From the NCBI GenBank assembly GCA_037367355.1, contig CM074699.1, forward strand, positions 3,472,001 through 3,536,000: DNA of 64,000 nucleotides, read 5' to 3'. Below, piece by piece: positions 55,410-64,000 of this stretch (positions are counted from its first letter, which is position 1; each line of letters opens with the position of its first letter). Both the position numbers and the translations under genes were made by a program. A model generated the notes under the pieces. That model had not been told where the DNA came from. It was given only the letters and a program-made list of their open reading frames with translations, and ran no database searches. The stretch is from Neoscytalidium dimidiatum. Lineage: Eukaryota > Ascomycota > Dothideomycetes > Botryosphaeriales > Botryosphaeriaceae.

Positions 55410-57820
55410 ATGATCGCTTTCAGCACCGCTGCGCTAGCCCTCGCGCTGCGCTTCTTCGTCCTCAGCGCCGCCCCCGTCGACGCCGTCCCTACGCCGCAGC
55501 TCCTCAATGTCGACGTGAGCATCAATGCCGACGCCACCGCCTCCGCCGCCGCCTCGTCCTTCTGGGTTGCCGACATCAAGCGTCAGGGCGCCCCGGCCTT
55601 CGGCAGCGCCGACTTCAAGATCTTCCGCAACGTCAAGGACTACGGCGCCACGGGCGATGGCACCACCGACGACACTGCGGCCATCAACTCCGCCATCAGC
55701 GACGGCAACCGCTGCGGGGACAACTGTGACTCTACTACCGTCACTCCCGCCCTGGTCTACTTCCCTGCCGGGTGAGTCTCATGATTTGATATGGCCCAAT
55801 CACTCTCTAACATGTGCCCAGAACCTACCTTGTCAGCAAGCCCATCATCCAGTACTACTACACCCAGTTCGTTGGTGACATTACCAACCTACCCGTGATC
55901 AAGGCCTCTGCCGGCTTCACTGGCATGGCCGTCATTGACGCTGACCCCTACAACGATGATGGCTCCAACTGGTACACCAACCAGAACAACTTCTTCCGCC
56001 AGATTCGCAACTTTGTCATTGACCTTACTGCTATGCCCCCCACTTCCGGTGCCGGTATCCACTGGCAGGTTGCTCAGGCCACTAGTCTGCAGAACATCCG
56101 CTTCGAGATGGTTAAGGGCGGTGCCGACAACAAGCAGCAGGGTATCTTCATGGACAACGGTTCCGGTGGCTTCATGACCGATCTCACTTTCAACGGTGGC
56201 AACTACGGTGCTTTCCTTGGTAGCCAGCAGTTCACCACCCGCAACTTGACCTTCAACGACTGCAACACCGCCATCTTCATGAACTGGAATTGGCTCTGGA
56301 CTTTCCACGGTCTCAGCATCAACAACTGCCAGGTCGGTATTGACATGGCCAACTCTCCTGCCAACCAGACCGTCGGATCCGTCATTGTCCTCGATAGCAC
56401 CTTCACGAACACTCCGCTGGGCGTCAACACCTCTTTCTCTGAGAACAGCGTTCCTGCTACCGGCGGCACCCTCGTGCTCAACAATGTCGATTTCACTGGC
56501 AGCCAGACCGCTGTGCTCTCCGCTGGCGCCTCCACTCTGGCTGGCGGTTCCAAGGTCGACTCTTGGGTTCAGGGCAAGGAGTACATTGCTTCTACTGGCA
56601 CGCGCGTGCAGAAGGAGGTTACCTACACCAGGCCCACTCCTCTTCTCAACCAGGCCGGCGAGATCTTCACCCGCTCCAAGCCGCAGTACGAAAGCTATGC
56701 CTCCAGCTCCTTCGTCTCCATCAAGGACCAGGGTGCCGTTGGTGATGGTAAGACCGATGACACGGCTGCGATCCAGAAGGCTCTCGACGCTGTCACCGAC
56801 GATCAGATTCTCTACTTTGACCACGGAGCCTATCTGATCACTGACACCATCACTGTTCCCGGCAACAAGAACATCAAGATCACCGGTGAAATCCTGCCCG
56901 AGCTGCTGGCCACCGGCACCAAGTTCAGCGACCAGAACAACCCTGTTCCCGTGCTCAAGATGGGTTCCGCCAACGACACGGGCAGCATTGAGATGAGCGA
57001 CTTCATCATCGGAACTCAGGGCCCTGCTCCTGGTGCCATTCTGATGGAGTGGAACGTCAACTCCGAGCCTGGCGCTGGTGCGCTCTGGGACGTGCACTTC
57101 CGCGTGGCTGGTTACGCCGGCACCAACCTCCAATCTGACACTTGTGCTAAGAACCCCAACTCGACGCACGACGCCAACCCGGACTGCGAGGGTGCTTTCC
57201 TGCTCTTCCACGCCACTGAGACTGCCAGCGTCTACGTTGAGAACTGCTGGTTCTGGGTCGCTGACCACGAGCTCGACCTCTCCGACCACGGCCAGATCGA
57301 CATCTACAACGGCCGCGGTGTTCTCATCGAGTCTACCAACCCCGTCTGGCTCTGGGGCACTGCTTCGGAGCACAACGTCTTGTACAATTACCAGCTCAAG
57401 GGTGCCAAGAATGTCTTCCTTGGCCACATTCAGACCGAGACCCCCTACTATCAGTCCAACCCGGATGCTACGAAGCCGTTCACCGTGCAGTCCTCTTGGT
57501 CTGACCCTGACTTCAGCACTGCTAATGCAAACGGTGGCAAGAAGGCTTGGGGTGTGCGCTTCGTTGACAGCCAGGATGTCGTTGTTTTCGGCGCTGGTCT
57601 GTACTCGTTCTTCGAGAACTACGACCAGGAGTGCGTCTCGGCCAACAACTGCCAGAACAACATGGTGTCGTACGAGGGCACCAACTCCAACGTTCAGCTG
57701 TTTGGTCTGTCCACCAAGGCATCTGTGAACATGGTCACCGTCCAGGGTAACGGCGTTGTGTTGGATGCAGACAACCGCAGCAACTTCTGTGCCACCATTG
57801 GCCACTTCGCCGAGTCATAG
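55410..57820 (+). CDS. Secreted GH55 exo-beta-1,3-glucanase
   Basis: Two exons: 55410-55771 and 55822-57820, with a 50-nt intron (GTGAGT donor, CTAAC branch), giving 786 aa. The N-terminus is a signal-peptide-like hydrophobic stretch (FSTAALALALRFFVLSAA). Two parallel beta-helix halves each begin with the family motif: DYGATGDGTTDDTAAI (about 77) and DQGAVGDGKTDDTAAI (about 424). Between and after them lie repetitive beta-strand/Asn-rich segments, WNWLWTFHGLSINNCQVG, VENCWFWVADHELD and GRGVLIESTNPVWLWGTASEHNVLYNY, which are typical GH55 and should form the catalytic cleft. Role: exo-hydrolysis of beta-1,3-glucan in the wall, either own or foreign. Codon use is strongly biased to C-ending codons, consistent with high expression; this also opens a 638-codon antisense frame that I reject. 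Confidence 0.94.
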
Positions 57821-59809
57821 AGGAGCCGTGTGCAACCTTTTATCCGTTCCACTTTCTGAAAGTGCTACCCACCACACTTCTAAGGATACTGTCATTTCCT
57901 GGCAACCAAGCTTGTATCCTATCCCCCCTTGTACAGATTTATACAACATTCTTCTGCACTCCGCAGGCTTGTGGAGAGCATCACTCTTTGTGGCGAGGAG
58001 CTGGCTCTGGTTTTTGATTTCACTTCTATTCTCGCAATGCCCCCTCTCGATGTTAGATACCCCACTGAGAGGGTGGGAATCATATTTTCCACTGGGCTTT
58101 GTTTGATGATTATGATTCTCTTTTCTTGCATTTTGTTCTCTTTTTTTTTTTTTTTTTTTTTCAGAACACAACAAGCACAAAGGTACATGGGCGCGGGGGA
58201 ATAGAAAAACAACGGCTACGAGCTGTTTGGCTTGCCAATGGAGGGTGGCTGAATCCTTGTTGCATTTTTGGTGGGTTTTACGGTACATATGGTACTTCTG
58301 TTCCCCAAAGAGCATAGTTTGGTAGTGAGCAACTGGCACCCCCATCGCATTCGCGTGCGGGGGGACTCATCAGTGGCGCAGGGTTTATGATCAATAGTAT
58401 TATCAAACTTTCTTTCCGCGCCAAACACAAATTCTTCGCTCTGCTGCAAACGTGCATACCGGCTGCATCAAGAACTCAATAAATTTCGAGAGGGTCTCTC
58501 GCACCTGTGTTTGTTATTGATCAATGGCGGAATGCGGCTCGCATCCCAACAACGCGAGTTGTCTCCACTACTGCACAAGTCCCCCCCTCCTTTACCACAA
58601 CTCTGGAATATAGTCAATAACTGACAAACGAATAACGCAACGGAAGCAGCATCAGTAACATCTGTGCTTTTCGCCTCTTTCTCGCCTTCGTGCCTAAAGT
58701 TATCTTCTAAGTTGACACACGCGCGATGCGCCATTACGTGGCCTTCATCCCATCTGGTCGCCCAAGCACAGGCGTCGGAGATTGCTTTGCACCATGCCAC
58801 GACCATGCGCGCGCCCCCTCGGCGCCATGCTTGGCAGGTCGCTGGCCCCTTTGAGCGGCGCAGAAGCGAGCAGTCTCGCTCTCCCGTTTCTGCACCCGAC
58901 CTCGCAACACCACTTCCCACATCGTACGGCCATGCATGATCCTCTCGCTTCTCGTCCTTTCGCAAGCGGACCCGTTGTTTTTTGTTTGGGAAGCCCATTA
59001 TTAGCAGACGGCATTATTGCAATTGCACCACTCACGGACGTTTCGGCAGATTTATCTTATGTTCTTCCCCCAGCCAAGACTACCTTTATGCGGCTTTTTT
59101 TTCCCCCTTTGTTCTCTCGCTCTTGTGCAGAAGGATCCCCGGTCCGTGGTTACCTAGCGATGCGTGAATAAGAATGATTCAGATCTGCATGAGCAGGCGA
59201 TCCCCTTCGCCTCCCTCCCTCTCTCTCTTCGCCAATCCCTTAGTTTCTCCGATGGAGCCGTCTGAGCGCGCGCCACACCACTGCGGGCAACGAGGATGTT
59301 CATGATGCTTTTCCATGCCCAAAGGCGGGTGTCAGCACGGGACGGTCAGCATGGCATGGCAAGTTCCAGTTCACGAGATGGAAGGATGGGTGGTGGTGGT
59401 CTGTGTCCTCCTCCTACTTCCCCGCCCAACGCATCATCTCTGGCTGCTGCACTACAGAGGACTACTCTTGCTTGGTCTCCATCCACCATTTTCTCCCTCC
59501 GTGCTGAACGCCTAGGAGGAACGCGGCGCTAGATGTATAGAGGGCTTCGAGCGCGCGCATGAGCTTTCTAGCCCTCCTTCCTGTTCCTACCCTTTCCCCG
59601 CATTTGGCCAGACAACGCCAAAACAACGGCGAGCCAACCACCAACGACATGACTGTCACCTCGCTTAGGAGAAAACTTCTCTCTTCACCTGAACTGCATT
59701 GCTTCTAGCCTTCACTCTAGTTTTCAGCGCAATTGATCTCGCAACGACTAAGGAGGGCGCAGGGGAAAAAAAAAAAGAGATAAAAAAGGCCACTTCGGCA
59801 AGCATTCAA
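57821..59809. other. Convergent intergenic region
   Basis: About 2 kb between GH55 and the N-methyltransferase stop codon. A T-run near 58141-58162 and many short frames; none looks coding. Confidence 0.45.
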
Positions 59810-61357
59810 TCAAAGCTTCCTCGCGACCCAGAACGACGGCCTGTACACGCTCCGCAGCATGCTCGCCGGATCCGAGATATACCCCGTCTCCAGCGCCTCG
59901 CTCGGGACCTGGCGCTTCTCGACCGCGAACCCGAACCGCTCCACCAGCGCGACCACCTCGTCGTCCGTCAGCTCGACGGACCCGCTCTCCGCGATGCCCA
60001 GATCGCCTCCGCCGCGGCCATGCCCACCTGCCCCAGTCCCGCCACCGTCCGCACCGGGCCGCCTGTTCCTCGCGCCCGGCGGCTCGTTCTCGAAATGCCA
60101 CAGCAGCGGGCCGAGGTTGATCCACACGCCGCCGGGCTTCAGGCAGTTCCTGATCGTCTCCACGTAGCTGACCACGTTCGGCGCCGTGTCGACGAAGAAG
60201 ACGCTCGCCACGGCGTCGAACGCGTCGCGGTTCCGCTCGGCCCTGTACGCGACGCAGAAGTCGGCGGCGGCCATGGCCATGCGCGCGAACGCGTGCGTGC
60301 GCATGCCCTCGCTGGCCCGCCGCAGGTACGCGGCCGGGTGGACGTCCGGGACGCGCACCGCGCGCAGCTGGGCCGCCCGGGACGCGTGGTTCGAGAAGGA
60401 CAGCGCCCACGGGTGCACGGCGAACTGGTCCGCGCGGCGCGTGTGGTTGAGCACGAACGACGACGCCATCAGCTGGTGGTACGAGATCTCGTTGCCCTCG
60501 ACCGCGAAGCCCAGCGCGCAGATCTCGAGCACCAGCCGGCCCAGCCCCGCGCCCGGCACCAGCACGCGGTGCGCGTCGCGGTGCGCGGGCGGGGTGGACG
60601 GGAACGCCGCCGCGAGGGCCGCGAGGACCGGCGCGTAGCATGCGTTGCGCTCGGCCGCGCCCGCCGCGCTCCAGTCGCGGTACATTTGCCGGAGCGTGCT
60701 GCGGGCTTTCTCGAGGTCGGACGGGGTGGCGGTGCCGCGCCAGGAGGTGGGCTTGCTGGTGCTGGTGGGGGCAGTGGTGGAGGGGGATGGTGATGATGAT
60801 GATGAGGAGGAGGACGAGGACGCTGGGATGACGTCCGGGTTGATGCCGAAGTTGGGGGCGGCGGCGTGGAAGATGGCTTCGGCCAGGTCGGCGTTGGCGT
60901 CGATGGCGTCGTCGACGGCGTTGAAGGTGTCGAGGAGGGAGAAGGGCGGCTCGGCGAGGAGATTCCAGTGCGCGGCCGGCATGGCGTAGAAGTTTTGGCG
61001 GCGGATGTGCGTCACGTTGTAGTGCGCGACGTGGCGGTAGGACCTTTTTGAGGGGGAAAGTGGAGAGAACGGCTTAGTGAGTGCTATAGGTGCGAATAGG
61101 CGGTTAGCGCCCGGAGTGGGTGCTATAGAGACTTGTATAGAGTATAGAGAGAGAGTAGGAGACAGGAGATAGGGGCACGTATTACCGAAAAAGGAAATGA
61201 AAGCTCGTTTAGGTGCAATGGAGAAGTACTGAAGTCTCACTTACTGAAACGAGTCTAGGGCGGCATGGATGACTCTCTGCTCCTCCAGGTCGTCATTCGG
61301 GTCTATGTCTCCTTGCCACTCGCCCTCGAGGGCACCGTGTTGTGTCTCGGATTCCAT
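59810..61357 (-). CDS. N2227/carnosine N-methyltransferase-like protein
   Basis: Two exons: 61357-61245 and 61043-59810, with an intron of 201 nt, giving 448 aa. The start MESETQHGALEGEW and the join DSFQ-SYRHVAHYNVTHIRRQNFYAMP match the N2227 pattern, in which an ALDSF-[R/Q]-xYRxxAHYN motif precedes the catalytic part. The SAM-binding motif is HRVLVPGAGLGRLVLEIC, followed by FAVEGNEISYHQLMASSF. Family motifs ADFCVAYRAERN, DAVASVFFVDTAPNVVSY and GGVWINLGPLLWHFENEP are present. A Ser-run and Gly-rich insert (GGGTGAGGHGRGGG) look disordered. Known activity of the family: methylation of carnosine and similar dipeptides; the fungal substrate is uncertain. Divergent from the PAC4-like gene. Confidence 0.92.
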
Positions 61358-61886
61358 TGCCCAGCGCTAGACGGCGGTGTTGGTGGTTGTAGCAACAGGT
61401 CTCACCGGGACATCAGCTGGTACAACTGATAAGAAAAAGTTGTCGAGCAGACGTCGACCGCGTTAAGCGGGGACTTATGACAGTTTCGGCAGTGGCCCGG
61501 GATGCTCGAGACATGTACTGTGCAGATGCGTTTGATGAGCTGTGTCACCCGACAAGCCGTTTGCCGGAAGAGGTTGTGTCACGGAGGAGCGTGACGCGGG
61601 GAAGTTTTTGGTCAGCGGGCAGTGCTGCTAGACATGAAGGGAAGAAGGGCCGAGCTTTGACCGTCCGCCAGGCCGCCTTGCTTGCTCTTGCTTGCTCTTC
61701 CCCTGCGCCGATCATGGCGCAAACGCGGCGCACGCACGCGCGTGCCCGCCGCCGACGCCTGTCCATCCATCCACCCACCCACCCCACACTCCCACCAAAC
61801 ACTTCTCATCCCCAAACGCCCGTGACACGCTTATCCGCACCACGCCCCTCCACCTGGCCTCTCCCTCCCCCTCCCTCACAGCGCCA
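61358..61886. promoter_or_regulatory. Divergent promoter region (N-methyltransferase / PAC4-like)
   Basis: 529 bp between two start codons on opposite strands. The right half is pyrimidine-rich (CCACCCACCC, CCCTCCCCCTCC), as is common for fungal 5' leaders. No gene. Confidence 0.5.
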
Positions 61887-62510
61887 ATGGCCGCCTCCGC
61901 CTCCGCCTCCGCCTCCGCTGCCGCCTCCGCTGCCGCCTCCGCTGCCGCCTCCCTCCCCAACGGCGAGCACGCGCGCAAACCGCACCAGCCCGTGCAGCTC
62001 TCCTTCCCGCTCCCGCGCGCCCCAAACGCCCGCGTCAACCTGCACCTCACCGTGCACCCGACGACGCTGCTGCTCTTCGTCACCACCACCACGCCCGAGC
62101 ACGACGCCGGCGCCGCCGCGCCCGTGGGCAGCTTCGTCTACGCCATGCCGAACGTAAGGCTTCCCGGTTGTTCCCTCTCCAACGCCGCTGCGGGACAGTC
62201 TGCTGGTGCGCATCTGACGGAGCGATATGCTGATGTGGGGGGAGGGGACGGATTGTTGCAGCGCGCCAACCCGACCGCTCAGCCGCTGAGCACGCCGCTT
62301 TACCCGCAGACGCCGACGCTGGACCTCGCGACGCGCTTGGCGAGGATACTGGCGAGGCGGACGGCCCGCCCGACGTACGTTGGGAACTCGACATCTTTCG
62401 CGAGCGCCGGCGCCGGTGGGAGCGTGGAGGAGGAGATGGAGGGCTTGGCGAGGGTGGTTGAGGTCGTGGTTGAGGAGGTCAAGAAGGCGGACGAGGCTGC
62501 TGCGGCTTGA
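61887..62510 (+). CDS. Proteasome assembly chaperone 4 (PAC4/Poc4-like)
   Basis: Two exons: 61887-62153 and 62262-62510, giving 171 aa. The 108-nt intron (GTAAGG donor, GCAG acceptor) is in frame; splicing gives FVYAMPN-RANPTAQPLSTPLY, the PAC4 family motif. TLDLATRLARILARRTARPTYVGNS and GGSVEEEMEGLARVVEVV also fit. The first about 22 residues are an Ala/Ser run (MAASASASAS), encoded by GCCTCC/GCTGCC repeats. I chose the ATG at 61887 because the upstream in-frame stretch is Pro/His-rich with no conservation character. Role: with its partner, helps build the alpha ring of the 20S proteasome. Confidence 0.85.
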   Translation: MAASASASASAAASAAASAAASLPNGEHARKPHQPVQLSFPLPRAPNARVNLHLTVHPTTLLLFVTTTTPEHDAGAAAPVGSFVYAMPNVRLPGCSLSNAAAGQSAGAHLTERYADVGGGDGLLQRANPTAQPLSTPLYPQTPTLDLATRLARILARRTARPTYVGNSTSFASAGAGGSVEEEMEGLARVVEVVVEEVKKADEAAAA

Positions 62511-64000
62511 GGTGTGCGAAGGACAGGTCTATACTGAAAGAGACGGTCAGAGAAACTTGGGGGCAGCGCACTCTCCACAAGGCGCAAAGAGATGGGTATA
62601 TTGAGCTCTGAATTGACGGAGCAGCAATTTGAGGACAAAAGGAGAGTCGGTGCATCGTCCGGATGTAGAAGTTCACGAGTTGTCGAAACTTATATGTGAA
62701 CGAGTGCTTCGATGTCCAACAAGGATGGCGGTCAATGGTCGGGCTATCACACAACGCCATAGCCAAGATCTTGAAAATAAGTAGAGCTGCCTGAGGCTCA
62801 ATGAAGCCGGCGGGATCCTTGACCTCCAGCTTCAGCTAGCACCTGAGAGTTGAGCACCTGGAGGAAATGCTGGGAGTTCCTCGTCAAGAGTAATAGACAT
62901 GGGTCTGTGGATGCCCATAGCAAAGAACCACTCGAGAGAACAATCAAAGTAACGTTACTTGGTTCTGATTGGGGACATGGCAGCTCTCCACCAAAACCAT
63001 CGGATATCGGCTGGGAAACGCAGTGCAGCAGAAGTTGCTTGGACTAATACCATTGAACTCTAAAACTAAATTTGATGGTCCTTTGATTCCATTAACTTCA
63101 CCGCCTAGTTTGCCGGTCAGCATCCACTGGTCTGAATTTACTCTCGTATTTAACGTCCTTTTCGCTGGTTAACATCATTTATGGGAATATACTGTAAAAC
63201 TTTTGCAAACGAATCCACGTGGTCCTGCGCCCTAGATTCTGATGCCGAGAAATTGGACGCCCGCAAACACGTAATTCTTAGTTGCGGAGGGCGTTGCCGT
63301 TCCCAGAAGGCACAGTCGATGGTGTCCGGCAACTTCTATATCTTAGCTCCACGGTAAATAGGCTTTTTTGCGCGGTGTTCTCTCAGTGATTAGCTTAGGA
63401 TACGAAAAGAACGTCAATTCTAGACGTGTTGTGACGTAGTAAACACGTATCTTTCTCTCTTTTTGCGTTCATATCTACATAGATTCTTGTTCTGCCTTAT
63501 GAAACATCTACCTTTTCCCGTGGAAGCGCTTTGACAGAATCTGCTCATCACTTTCCAGGGCACAGCAACGGAAGATGGACATTCTTCAGAATTCATAGTT
63601 ATTTCCAGCAATTCCTTGTGACAAGAGCGCCTGATTCTTCTACGGAAATCAATCCCAGAAGAAAGGCCAATCCCACCAGCAGATATAGAGGTGTGGAAAG
63701 ATCCAGAAAAGGAAAAAAAAAACTCCCACCGCAATGCAAGATCGACTCGCTATCATCAAGCACGCTCATGTTATTAACGCCAATACCCGGCACAGAGGAA
63801 GAGATAAGAAGACCGACAACCAGCTGTTAAAATCCTGGTCAGTCTTTCAAATCCCTTCCTACCCAAATCCCCACCAAGAACGATCCCTCTCCAAGTCGCA
63901 AGGAATTTTCCCCCAGAATTACCAAATCCCACTGTTTCCAAACCACCGTCAATCTTCAAGGTCCTTCGCGGATGCGTCTCCCCCTTAGCCTTTCACGCGC
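62511..64000. other. Right end, no gene seen
   Basis: About 1.5 kb of lower GC. All frames are under about 110 codons, without recognisable motifs. A run of A near 63713-63721. A gene could begin beyond the window. Confidence 0.4.

Noticed and set aside
55889..57805. 638-codon minus-strand open frame opposite GH55
   Set aside because: It mirrors the codon bias of the GH55 gene, has no domain, and lies fully inside a well-supported coding exon.

Overview
This window is nuclear DNA of a filamentous ascomycete (Pezizomycotina). The support is eukaryotic gene structure throughout: introns mostly of about 49-110 nt with GTRNGT donors, CTRAC-type branch points and YAG acceptors. The gene content fits too: fungal NLR-like proteins, GH1 and GH55 hydrolases, Lhs1, sideroflexin and fungus-specific hypothetical families. 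A class-level placement (perhaps Dothideomycetes) is only a guess. Gene models were made by hand by joining reading frames across splice sites; where frame, motif and branch point all agree the junctions are firm.

Layout. 1-0.9 kb: 3' end of an unknown nuclear-type protein. 1.1-12 kb: an island of three genes resembling fungal programmed-cell-death or self/non-self genes. These are an ankyrin plus subtilisin (S8) protein on the minus strand, a divergently transcribed unknown 307-aa beta-rich protein, and a seven-exon NLR-like gene (SesB-type alpha/beta hydrolase, NACHT-like NBD, about 19 ankyrin repeats, ZZ zinc finger). The NLR-like gene has lost the usual catalytic serine and the Walker A lysine. 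12.4-14.7 kb: secreted GH1 beta-glucosidase. 15.3 kb: an intron-containing tRNA, probably Arg(UCG). 16.3-17.9 kb: C2H2 zinc-finger regulator with a 4-kb GC-rich gene-free upstream region. 21.9-28.5 kb: gene-poor, lower-GC stretch. 28.6-29.2 kb: small Ser-rich protein. 30.6-34.3 kb: 1153-aa repeat protein built on HHYGRDAA modules. 34.7-36.3 kb: unknown protein, followed by a 25-bp minisatellite (36.5-37.05 kb). 38.4-40.9 kb: secreted mucin-like protein. 41.7-44.8 kb: LHS1. 45.4-46.9 kb: sideroflexin. 47.8-50.5 kb: DUF8004-like protein. 52.0-53.5 kb: class I aminotransferase. 55.4-57.8 kb: GH55 exo-beta-1,3-glucanase. 59.8-61.4 kb: N2227/carnosine N-methyltransferase, divergent from a PAC4-type proteasome assembly chaperone (61.9-62.5 kb). 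The last 1.5 kb shows no convincing gene.

How genes may work together. From 12 kb rightward these are mostly independent housekeeping or secreted-enzyme genes. The exception is the 1-12 kb island. There the head-to-head S8 protease and small beta-rich protein have the same layout as published fungal protease/pore-former pairs (HET-Q1/HET-Q2-like). The neighbouring NLR-like gene carries an altered hydrolase and an altered nucleotide-binding loop. This is the part most likely to hold an undescribed system; the functional link is inference from architecture and arrangement only.
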